The position numbers were made by a program, and so were the translations under genes. The notes below the pieces were generated by a model. That model was not told the origin of the DNA, made no database searches, and worked only from the letters and a program-made list of their open reading frames with translations. From assembly GCA_013203545.1 (NCBI GenBank), contig JABMQA010000999.1, positions 1 to 6,795 on the forward strand: a DNA stretch of 6,795 nucleotides, read 5' to 3'. Origin of the DNA: Bacteroidota bacterium (GTDB lineage Bacteria > Bacteroidota > Bacteroidia > Bacteroidales > 4484-276). Shown here piece after piece: positions 1 to 5,930 of this stretch. Within the stretch, counting starts at the first letter, position 1. Each line of letters opens with the position of its first letter.

Positions 1-682
1 CGGTAAAACTGCCACCAACCAAAACAAGTGAATTGCTTCCCGGAGGGCCAGGGGGATCGGCAAAATCAAATCCACCACCCAATTGATCCACTCCGTTCAA
101 TTCGAAATAATTGACCATCGAAATGGGATCTTCTGATACATTTTCGTGCACTGTCGCACATTTGGCATATACACTATACAGATAATACACTGTAATGGCA
201 TCTCCATTGTTATAGGTGCCACCAGCGGCGACCTGGATACCCAGATCAAGGCTCATATTGTTATCTGCTGTGGCAGTAAACGCCTCCGAGTAAGCGTCAA
301 CTTTCGACAAATGGTGCCAGTACATTGAGAAGTTTTGGGTTGCATTACCATTTATACCGATATCGGTAAGGTTCCTGGCATGAGCATACATATTTTGAAC
401 CGTGTTTTCATGGGCATCGATCTGCGAATAGGCGCCATACTCATTGCCCATCATTCCAACAGTGAGTGTGTTAACCACATCGCTGTCGCTGTCATTTCCG
501 GCTACTGTCATCTCATCAGCAAAAACATTACTGGTGATATCGACGATGGAGGTTGATAAATTTACTGTTTGCCCCAATGCATGGTTGAGGAAAAAAACAA
601 ATATCCCCGATACAAGCAGGGTAAGAATCCAGGCTTTGATTAAGTCTGATTTGTGGTTGTTGGTGTTGCTTTTTAATTTCAT
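1..682 (-). CDS. Secreted protein of unknown function, N-terminal part (cut by window edge)
   Basis: The frame stays open from an ATG at 682 to the left edge, giving 227 residues and no stop. The N-terminus is a classic Sec signal peptide: a basic n-region (MKLKSNTNNHKSDLIK), a hydrophobic core at about residues 18-32 (WILTLLVSGIFVFFL) and a likely cleavage near ALG-Q at 37/38. The mature part is rich in Asn, Thr, Asp, Gly and aromatic residues, as in extracellular beta-rich proteins, and has a PPGPPG stretch near residues 214-219. I do not recognise a family. An in-frame ATG at 706 would add eight residues (MNHKKLII); I prefer 682 because it gives a more usual n-region length, but neither start has a clear ribosome binding site. 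The C-terminus, where a type IX sorting domain would lie if present, is outside the window. The gene is divergent from msrBA across about 760 bases. Confidence 0.85.
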   Translation of the reverse strand, partial: MKLKSNTNNHKSDLIKAWILTLLVSGIFVFFLNHALGQTVNLSTSIVDITSNVFADEMTVAGNDSDSDVVNTLTVGMMGNEYGAYSQIDAHENTVQNMYAHARNLTDIGINGNATQNFSMYWHHLSKVDAYSEAFTATADNNMSLDLGIQVAAGGTYNNGDAITVYYLYSVYAKCATVHENVSEDPISMVNYFELNGVDQLGGGFDFADPPGPPGSNSLVLVGGSFT

Positions 683-725
683 GATTATTAGTTTTTTATG
701 ATTCATATTTAAATTCTTGAAAGAA

Positions 726-743
726 GCAGGAGCTAATTCCTGC
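726..743 (-). promoter_or_regulatory. Small hairpin in the likely 5' leader of the secreted-protein gene
   Basis: GCAGGA (726-731) and TCCTGC (738-743) form a perfect 6-bp stem around a 6-base loop, about 45 bases upstream of the ATG at 682 and 20 upstream of the alternative ATG at 706. It could be a leader structure, but six base pairs can arise by chance and no function is evident. Confidence 0.25.
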
Positions 744-1035
744 AGTTTAAAAATTGGTCAGTGATTACAGGGATTTGGTTTTTAGAATATGATTATGGTT
801 TATGGCCCCTTGTTTTTTATGAAATTCATTTTACCCTCCTTCTTTTTTTATAATTGCTAAAACCGGTTTCTGATTAACATAAATCCTGGTTGACAATCCA
901 CATGCCAGCTGTGCCATACAATCACGAACAGCAAAATAACCCTGCTTATAAATAGTTGGTAATAATTGATTTATAACAAATAATGATTATTTAAAAAATA
1001 ACCAGTGCCAATATCGGGATGTAAGAATAATTGGA

Positions 1036-1068
1036 TTTCACCCACCTAAATAACCCATGTGGGTGAAA
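1036..1068. repeat. Perfect 10-base inverted repeat
   Basis: TTTCACCCAC (1036-1045) is exactly repeated in inverted form as GTGGGTGAAA (1059-1068), with a 13-base spacer. The right arm can instead fold on its own as GGGT-GAAA-ACCC (1061-1072), a GNRA-type tetraloop hairpin. No T-run follows, so it is not a standard terminator. It could be an operator or the edge of an old repeat. Confidence 0.5.
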
Positions 1069-1167
1069 ACCCGCACACGGAGAGAGGCATTTACTTCTCC
1101 GAAAATCAGGAATACCATGATTATAATACAACCCATAGGTGTCCGAAAAAAATATATGATTTCTTCA

Positions 1168-1317
1168 ATAGTTTCTTCGCTACACTTCGTTTCGCTCAGA
1201 ATGACAGATGGTTATGGTTTTCAGGAGGCCTTGTTTGGCGGCTTCGCCGCCAAACAAGGCCTCCCCTCTCCAATTACACGTAACACATTGTCATTCTGAG
1301 CGTAGCGAAGAATCTAT
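1168..1317. repeat. Nested dispersed inverted-repeat element (MITE/REP-like)
   Basis: The outer arms are 1168-1206 and 1289-1317. The right arm read on the minus strand is ATAG, one mismatch, then TTCTTCGCTAC followed directly by GCTCAGAATGACA. The left arm has the same blocks, but with ten extra bases (1184-1193) between them. The extra bases repeat TTCGCT (1176-1181 and 1191-1196), which looks like a slippage duplication. Sequences of the form TTCTTCGCT..GCTCAGAATGACA are, from memory, a recurrent dispersed repeat in Bacteroidota and some other phyla, and they often give rise to miscalled small ORFs. Between the arms sits a separate perfect palindrome at 1224-1264. There is no transposase gene and no clear target-site duplication, so any mobility would depend on an enzyme supplied elsewhere. 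Confidence 0.8.
1224..1264. repeat. Perfect 41-base palindromic hairpin inside the nested repeat
   Basis: Positions 1224-1242 pair perfectly with 1246-1264 around a TTC loop (1243-1245): a 19-bp GC-rich stem with GGCGGC and GCCGCC next to the loop. As RNA this would be a very stable hairpin about 180 bases upstream of the msrBA start. No T-run follows on either strand, so it is not a canonical intrinsic terminator. Its perfect symmetry suggests a recent insertion or strong constraint. It may be a different repeat family from the outer arms. Confidence 0.9.
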
Positions 1318-1443
1318 AAACATTAACCGAACACCAATTAATTACATACTGAAAAGGTGTCGGTCAAAACCTGTCGAATAAAAAAAGCACAACCGGTTTC
1401 AACAATCCTGATGAAAATGGGTTTATTATAGAAACTTCTATGT

Positions 1444-2373
1444 ATGAAATTATTGAAAATAAAATCGGTCATACTTCTAATTTTTGTAATGACCAGCTAT
1501 CACTCAAATTCACAGGATAAGATGAAATTTAAAGAATTAACACCGGCAGAAGAAAGCGTTATTTTACATAAGGGAACCGAGAGGCCCTATACCAGGAAGT
1601 ACTATGAAAACAAAGAAAAGGGGACTTACACCTGCAAGCAGTGTGGTTCGGCCCTGTATCAATCGAGTGACAAGTTTGATTCCGGTTGCGGATGGCCCAG
1701 TTTTGACGATGAGATCGATGGAGCAGTGAAACATATTCCCGATGCTGACGGCATGCGAACTGAAATTGTCTGCACCAATTGCGGAGGCCATTTGGGTCAT
1801 GTTTTTCTGGGTGAAGGATTCACTCCTAAAAATACCAGACATTGTGTAAACTCCATATCCATGGATTTTATCCCTGCCGCTCAGGAACAAAAACCCGGCA
1901 GGGCACTTTTTGCCTCGGGCTGCTTCTGGGGTACCGAATATTACTTCAACAAGGCAAAAGGGGTGCTATCAACAACTGTGGGCTATACGGGTGGTCAGGT
2001 GAAAAATCCTACGTATGAACAGGTTTGCACGGGAAAGACCGGACACGCTGAAACGGTTGAGGTTATCTTCGATCCACAACAAACCGACTACGAAACCCTG
2101 GCGCGCCTGTTTTTCGAAACGCACGACTTTACACAGGTTGGAGGTCAGGGGCCTGATATTGGTAACCAATACCGTTCGGTAATCTTCTACACGGATGATC
2201 AACAAAAAGAAATCGCGGAGAAACTGGTAAAGATCCTTGAAGATAAAGGTTACAAAGTTGCTACCAAATTGGAGAAAGACAGCGAATTTTACAACGCCGA
2301 AAAATACCACCAGGATTATTATCAGAAAACTGGTGGAACACCATATTGCCATATTAAGCGGGATGTTTTTTAG
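1444..2373 (+). CDS. msrBA: Exported bifunctional methionine sulfoxide reductase, MsrB-MsrA fusion
   Basis: This enzyme reduces both diastereomers of methionine sulfoxide in proteins: MsrB acts on the R form, MsrA on the S form. It has 309 residues. Residues 1-23 are a signal peptide (hydrophobic core VILLIFVM, likely cleavage after SNS), so it should work in the periplasm. The MsrB domain spans about 28-145. Zinc-binding pairs are CKQC (Cys64, Cys67) and CTNC (Cys110, Cys113). GCGWPSF at 81-87 holds Cys82, the position of the resolving cysteine in related MsrBs, and RHCVNS holds the catalytic Cys134. The MsrA domain spans about 152-309, with GCFWG holding the catalytic Cys160, then VGYTGG, TGHAETVEV, a QYRSVIFY strand and a C-terminal YCHI motif with Cys302. 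All key residues are present. The B-then-A order is the reverse of the MsrA-MsrB order of Neisseria-type fusions. No redox partner gene is visible. It converges with the HicB-like gene across 27 bases, with no obvious terminator between. Confidence 0.96.
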   Translation: MKLLKIKSVILLIFVMTSYHSNSQDKMKFKELTPAEESVILHKGTERPYTRKYYENKEKGTYTCKQCGSALYQSSDKFDSGCGWPSFDDEIDGAVKHIPDADGMRTEIVCTNCGGHLGHVFLGEGFTPKNTRHCVNSISMDFIPAAQEQKPGRALFASGCFWGTEYYFNKAKGVLSTTVGYTGGQVKNPTYEQVCTGKTGHAETVEVIFDPQQTDYETLARLFFETHDFTQVGGQGPDIGNQYRSVIFYTDDQQKEIAEKLVKILEDKGYKVATKLEKDSEFYNAEKYHQDYYQKTGGTPYCHIKRDVF

Positions 2374-2400
2374 GATGGGATTGCCTTATATCAAAGTTCC

Positions 2401-2619
2401 TTAAACAGCAACCTGAAGCATACTTGCAGTGGAATTGGCTTCGGGAATCGGAAGATTTTCAATTTTTAATCCTTCGATATGAAATGCTATGGCTTCGGTG
2501 ATATTTAGCTTTGCTTCATCTAAAGTATCCCCAAATGATACACAGCCAGGGAGATCTAGTACGTAGGCCCCATAATGCCCGAGCTCATTTTTTTCGAATA
2601 TGATCAGATATCGTTTCAT
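2401..2619 (-). CDS. Solitary HicB-like (UPF0150) protein
   Basis: This 72-residue protein matches the short HicB-like/UPF0150 fold throughout: the N-terminal strand MKRYLIIFEK, then AYVLDLPGC at about 18-26, then GDTLDEAKLNITEAI and the closing LPIPEA. In true HicA-HicB toxin-antitoxin pairs this partly degraded RNase-H-like domain neutralises the HicA mRNA interferase, and a C-terminal helix-turn-helix or ribbon-helix-helix domain binds the operator. Here there is no C-terminal DNA-binding domain and no hicA: only 16 bases separate it from the upstream secreted-protein gene and 27 bases from msrBA. So it is a solitary member of the family, whose function is not established. GGA five bases before the ATG is a weak ribosome binding site. 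It is probably co-transcribed with the upstream gene. The family assignment is firm; a toxin-antitoxin role is not supported. Confidence 0.88.
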   Translation of the reverse strand: MKRYLIIFEKNELGHYGAYVLDLPGCVSFGDTLDEAKLNITEAIAFHIEGLKIENLPIPEANSTASMLQVAV

Positions 2620-2635
2620 TTTAATCCAGCTGTTT

Positions 2636-5353
2636 TTAAAAACGGATCATACATTCACCCTTCATATCTACCAGGTAGGCACCTCCTGGTTCAAGAAGTA
2701 GCAAAGAGAAGATACCCTTTTCAGGCCAGTATATTTTTTCCCCGATAGCTTCTCTGATCATTTCCACTTTTTCAAGATGGTTTGAAAACAAGTCAACAAT
2801 TGCAACCTCATTTTCGGATAATACCGGAAACAGGTTCCATCCCTCAAACAGCAGTATCGAATTATCCTGTGGATAACATCCCGAAATGGTAAGCGTAGCG
2901 TCATCTGAGGCTTTTATAAAGAATCCTGCCTTGTAATTCCAATTCTGCAACGTATTGATACCTCCCTCCGGCCAATAATAGCCCGAAAAATTATTGATAA
3001 AGATCAACTGTTGTTGCACCGGATCCAATACCGATATCATATCCGGGTCCACGGGGGCCAGCCAGGATGAAATCCCATTCCAACCGGCATCCAGTGAAAT
3101 TTCAAGAAAGTAAGGATTGTCACAATTATACACACAAATTTCCGCAGCATCCACTTTACAAATTGAATCATTTAATGCAGCATTTTCAAGATATACAGGT
3201 CCGCATTCATCGGGTAACCCTATCCCGGTGAAGAACAGGTGACAGATAACCCCGCTTTGATTACGCATCAATCCGGCAGCGTTTATCGATACGCCGGCCT
3301 GACCCGGAATACTGTTGTCCAACTGCAGGATATAAATGTTATTATCCAAAATCCCTCCTGCAAGGGAGGCCCCGGTAAGACCAATGATTTGATCATCATA
3401 CGAAAATAACATGCTCAGGGTTTCTATATCATGACCGGCCGGATTTTTCAATATAACAGGCACTGCATACTCCTGTGATGGATACACCGCCATTGAATCG
3501 GGCAGTGACAGGGAAAAATACACCATCATAATGTTGGTTTGCCCTGATATGGCATTTATTCCATCATTCACCAGGCATGAGTAGGTTGAAGAATTTTCCG
3601 GGGAAACAAACGGATTTTGTTTTGTTGAATGAAATCCCGGTGGATCAGACGTCCAGCGAAAGCTGTTTTTTCCGGATCCTCCCATAACATTGGCAAAAAG
3701 CTGAACACTATCACCAACACAAATTGTATCTGCTCCGGAAGTCACACTTACCTGCAAATAGTCGTTGATATGCAACGATGCAATTTGTGTTTGCCAGCTT
3801 CGGTCGCCGGTTACTTTGTAATATTGCTGTGTGTACCAGAAGGTGGTTTGGTCGGTAGGATCAACCGACATGCTGCTGTAATCGCCCCACCTGTGATTTG
3901 GATTCAGTTGCACACCTGATCCCTCTTTGATCACCTGTTCGGCAAGGTTCATCATTCCCGGTGCCGCATCAACCGTCCGCCCTGTATAGCGAATAGATGG
4001 GTAAACATGGCTACCTGACGCTGAATAACCCAATGCCATATTCCCGTAACCATCCATAGCGATAGAGCCCATCCAGCGGTGGGTATCATCGGGTGAATAT
4101 GTTCCCTGCTGCTGGATTTCCCATCCGGACCCGTCATCCCTGAATTCATACCAACGGATCCCTGCAACGTCATCCCCCCGGTTTACCGTATGATTGGTAA
4201 CCATACAGCTATAGTTGCCGAAATTCCTGTATTGGAGCCGGTAGAGAAGCCTGTTGGACATGGGGGCTAAGTAAGGCGCTCCTTCGGGTTGACTGATTCC
4301 ATCGGGTAAACTACCTGAAAATGGCTCGGGAAGCAGGGTGCATTCCCAGAGTAGAGCAGCGTTATTCACATTCTGCCAATCGGTTTCAACCTTGTAAATA
4401 AAAATCCTGTCGGGTGTACCCTCCTTAAGGCATGCCAGGTACTCTGGAGTTCCTTCCGGTGGAGGGGTCCCGTCAAAATCAGCAGGTAGCACGCTCCACA
4501 TTTGCTGGTTGGGATAAAAATCAAAAAATATGCGCCTTGCGTCGGGTGATCCGACCAACATGCTGTCGCGTTCAAAAACTGAAACCCCCACAGCGTGAAA
4601 ATCCCATTGGTTATTTACCCAATAATTGTTATTGGTGGTGAGATAATAACCATCGTTCCAAATGCCAAGTTTTGGGTAGTCGCAAAAATAATCATATTCA
4701 AACCCGTACAGATACCATGATCCTGTTGGGTCCCCGGTTTCTGAAATGGCAATCTTAATGTAATGAGGACTGTAAGGATGGTAGGGAAATGAAAGCTCAC
4801 TTACCAGCCAGCGGTCGGCTTCCTGGTCGTACAATACAATGGGGTCACCGTTACTAAATCCCGACCACGGTTCCGGCGCCTGCTGCCATAAAGAAAGGTT
4901 GGAGGCCGGACCGTAAAGTATATTTCCGGATTTATCAAAAACAGCAAACGACATATTAACCATTTGTACATAATGATCTGGCCCAACGTCACCCTCTGTA
5001 TCCGGCGGTAATTTGTATTGCAGATTCCCAACACCCTCAAAATGCGTATTAATTCCACCTCTGTTTTGGATACCCATCAGGCTTTGCAATTTGAGATCGA
5101 AAAGTGGGTTTGATGCTGATATCTTTTCTGCTGCCCAGGGTACAGAATTGAGGTTGTGCACCTCACCGGTCTCATCATTCTCATCAGGAACAGGTTTCAC
5201 AACAGGCATATCCCTGAGTGGTGAGGTCTTATAAAAGAAGACAGGCTGGCTGATATCTTTAGCACGATATAATTCAGTTTGAGGCAATAAGCACTTACCG
5301 GTTAAAAACAGAAATATCATTAAAAAAAACCGTTGTGAAAACCATTTATTCAT
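2636..5353 (-). CDS. Large secreted multidomain protein with Ig-like and cohesin-like modules
   Basis: I start it at the ATG at 5353 (905 residues, MNKWFSQRFFLMIFLFLTGK). The frame extends three codons further to a TTG at 5362, but GGAAATT just before the ATG suits the shorter form. Residues 1-25 form a signal peptide. A large region at about 90-530 begins with PPDTEGDVGPDHYVQMVN, a motif I know from secreted bacterial proteins of unknown role; it is rich in W, Y, G and D, with recurring RWLVSEL- and HRWGDYSS-like strands, and may be a beta-propeller. Next comes an Ig/PKD-like module at about 534-610 (TICVGDSVQL...STYSCLVNDG). A cohesin-like beta-sandwich follows at about 612-743. The C-terminal 160 residues hold two copies of a GWN...YWPE.GI unit. 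No typical type IX sorting domain is seen at the end (MIRF). It is likely extracellular or surface-attached, and binding or structural rather than clearly enzymatic. The HicB-like gene follows 16 bases downstream. Confidence 0.92.
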   Translation of the reverse strand: MNKWFSQRFFLMIFLFLTGKCLLPQTELYRAKDISQPVFFYKTSPLRDMPVVKPVPDENDETGEVHNLNSVPWAAEKISASNPLFDLKLQSLMGIQNRGGINTHFEGVGNLQYKLPPDTEGDVGPDHYVQMVNMSFAVFDKSGNILYGPASNLSLWQQAPEPWSGFSNGDPIVLYDQEADRWLVSELSFPYHPYSPHYIKIAISETGDPTGSWYLYGFEYDYFCDYPKLGIWNDGYYLTTNNNYWVNNQWDFHAVGVSVFERDSMLVGSPDARRIFFDFYPNQQMWSVLPADFDGTPPPEGTPEYLACLKEGTPDRIFIYKVETDWQNVNNAALLWECTLLPEPFSGSLPDGISQPEGAPYLAPMSNRLLYRLQYRNFGNYSCMVTNHTVNRGDDVAGIRWYEFRDDGSGWEIQQQGTYSPDDTHRWMGSIAMDGYGNMALGYSASGSHVYPSIRYTGRTVDAAPGMMNLAEQVIKEGSGVQLNPNHRWGDYSSMSVDPTDQTTFWYTQQYYKVTGDRSWQTQIASLHINDYLQVSVTSGADTICVGDSVQLFANVMGGSGKNSFRWTSDPPGFHSTKQNPFVSPENSSTYSCLVNDGINAISGQTNIMMVYFSLSLPDSMAVYPSQEYAVPVILKNPAGHDIETLSMLFSYDDQIIGLTGASLAGGILDNNIYILQLDNSIPGQAGVSINAAGLMRNQSGVICHLFFTGIGLPDECGPVYLENAALNDSICKVDAAEICVYNCDNPYFLEISLDAGWNGISSWLAPVDPDMISVLDPVQQQLIFINNFSGYYWPEGGINTLQNWNYKAGFFIKASDDATLTISGCYPQDNSILLFEGWNLFPVLSENEVAIVDLFSNHLEKVEMIREAIGEKIYWPEKGIFSLLLLEPGGAYLVDMKGECMIRF

Positions 5354-5405
5354 AATTTCCAAAATTAGTCAAAACATTTATTGGTTTTATGAAAACTTTT
5401 TCTTC

Positions 5406-5413
5406 TATCTTTG
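5406..5413 (+). promoter_or_regulatory. Bacteroidota-type promoter -7 box for the SAM-riboswitch unit
   Basis: TATCTTTG matches the TAnnTTTG -7 element of the Bacteroidota housekeeping sigma factor. A TTG at 5381-5383 could be the -33 element, but its 22-base spacing is slightly long. Transcription would begin at about 5418-5422, roughly 25 bases before the first riboswitch stem, which is a sensible arrangement and supports the call. AGCGCA (5415-5420) and TGCGCT (5429-5434) could form a small hairpin at the very start of the transcript. Confidence 0.7.
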
Positions 5414-5445
5414 CAGCGCAAGATCGAATGCGCTTTCCTTTGAAA

Positions 5446-5570
5446 CGTGTTTGATTTATACAGAAGAGTGGAGAGATTAGGCTCTGTGAAGCTCTAGCAA
5501 CCTGCCAAAAAAAATGCAAGGTGCTAATACCTAACTCCGCATGAAGCGGGGAAATTATAAACTAAACACG
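5446..5570 (+). promoter_or_regulatory. SAM-I (S-box) riboswitch aptamer
   Basis: The aptamer senses S-adenosylmethionine in the nascent mRNA and turns methionine genes off when it is abundant. The conserved S-box blocks appear in order: AGAGTGGAGAGATTAGGCTC, TGAAGCTCTAGCAACC, AAGGTGCTAATACC and GGGGAAATTATAA. The folds also fit. P1 is 5446-5460 with 5556-5570 (15 positions, one G-U pair, one A-C mismatch). P3 is ACCTGC (5500-5505) with GCAAGGT (5516-5522) around an A-rich loop. P4 is CTCCGC (5535-5540) with GCGGGG (5546-5551). Downstream lie an aspartokinase-like gene and metY, as expected for a methionine regulon. P1 ends only 7 bases before an ATG at 5578. The 3' strand of P1 (5558-5566) is also perfectly complementary to 5586-5594, a candidate for the competing structure. 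No clear terminator completes the switch. Confidence 0.93.
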
Positions 5571-5577
5571 GAAAATC

Positions 5578-5922
5578 ATGAAAATTTTAGTTTACACAGA
5601 GATTTACAGTTTTACCTTTTTATTGGTGGGTATTATCGTTTTGTTCTTTAGGGATGCCATCCCTAATAAGATAATTACGGGCATATTGCAAAAACTGTAT
5701 AGAGGGATGGCATCCCTCACACGAGAGATTTTCCGTACAACCAGTCTGCAAATTAAAAACCATTTTTTCTTTCCCTTCACAAATCCATTTCCCACGATTG
5801 AGCTAAAAGCAAGCAATAAGATCCGGGAATATTCCAAATTCATCCACATCACCCTTTTTCCTACATTCCCACCAAATAAAATTTCCCAAATCAATTCTAT
5901 GTCCATGCGAATGCAGGGCTAA
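5578..5922 (+). CDS. Doubtful 114-residue ORF just after the riboswitch
   Basis: It starts with an ATG 7 bases after the riboswitch P1 stem and would encode 114 residues, beginning MKILVYTEIY and continuing into a possible membrane segment (FTFLLVGIIVLFF, about residues 13-25). After residue 25 the frame runs through both leader palindromes, and the remainder is a Phe/Pro/Asn/Lys-rich sequence with no recognisable fold, as expected of translated non-coding DNA. Points in favour are the start position and an AT-rich leader like those of neighbouring genes. Against it are the repeat content, an equally long opposing frame at 5604-5906, and no family match that I know of. It may be only a short leader peptide, or a gene start disrupted by a repeat insertion. 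Confidence 0.2.
   Translation: MKILVYTEIYSFTFLLVGIIVLFFRDAIPNKIITGILQKLYRGMASLTREIFRTTSLQIKNHFFFPFTNPFPTIELKASNKIREYSKFIHITLFPTFPPNKISQINSMSMRMQG
5648..5718. repeat. Pair of inverted 15-base palindromes in the leader
   Basis: The first palindrome is TTAGGGATG, a single centre base C, and CATCCCTAA (5648-5666). The second is GAGGGATG, centre G, and CATCCCTC (5702-5718). Because the centre bases are complementary, the 15-mers AGGGATGCCATCCCT (5650-5664) and AGGGATGGCATCCCT (5703-5717) are exact reverse complements of each other, so together they bound a 68-base inverted-repeat unit with a 38-base interior. Each can fold alone or pair with the other. This fits a very small MITE-like repeat or a pair of dimer-binding operator sites. 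No T-run follows, so they are not standard terminators. Confidence 0.8.
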
Positions 5923-5930
5923 CCCTGTAT
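5911..5930 (+). terminator. Weak terminator-like hairpin in the leader
   Basis: ATGCAGGG (5911-5918) pairs with CCCTGTAT (5923-5930), with one G-U pair, around a CTAA loop. The downstream sequence is T-rich but interrupted (TTCCGGCTTTTCGTTTT), so intrinsic termination would be inefficient. At 340 bases beyond the aptamer it is an unlikely riboswitch expression platform unless the leader has been lengthened by insertion. Confidence 0.25.

Larger units (their letters stand above)
683..1443. other. Long intergenic region between divergent genes
   Basis: No convincing gene lies here. The short frames at 1057-1299 fall inside a repeat and read as typical repeat translations (for example FFATLRFAQND), so I treat them as spurious. 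The region holds a short hairpin (726-743), a 10-base inverted repeat (1036-1068) and the nested repeat at 1168-1317. It also has AAACCGGTTT at 860-869, whose 10-mer AACCGGTTTC at 861-870 recurs at 1391-1400 close to msrBA. I could not find a TAnnTTTG promoter box for either flanking gene. Confidence 0.6.

Noticed and set aside
978..992. AT-only palindrome AAATAAT-G-ATTATTT
   Set aside because: In such AT-rich sequence a palindrome of this kind is likely by chance.
1057..1299. Two overlapping short plus-strand ORFs (1057-1299 and 1059-1283)
   Set aside because: They lie across the nested repeat and the long palindrome, and translate to the characteristic repeat-derived peptides, with no ribosome binding site or family match.
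861..1400. Repeated 10-mer AACCGGTTTC at 861-870 and 1391-1400 as a shared operator
   Set aside because: The two copies sit in the same intergenic region, but a single repeated 10-mer with a common palindromic core is weak evidence.
2401..2619. A HicA-HicB toxin-antitoxin module
   Set aside because: There is no hicA on either side and no DNA-binding domain in the HicB-like protein; the flanking gaps are 16 and 27 bases.
5354..5362. Longer start (TTG at 5362) for the secreted protein
   Set aside because: It adds only three residues, uses a rare start codon and would overlap the GGAAATT sequence that suits the ATG at 5353.
5360..5367. TAATTTTG on the minus strand as a promoter -7 box for the secreted-protein gene
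   Set aside because: It matches TAnnTTTG, but lies only six bases before the ATG, so transcription would start at or inside the start codon, and no -33 element is clear. A leaderless message is possible but not supported.
5604..5906. Minus-strand 100-residue ORF opposite the leader
   Set aside because: It runs through both palindromes, has no recognisable domain, and lies on the strand opposite to the riboswitch transcript; probably a chance frame.
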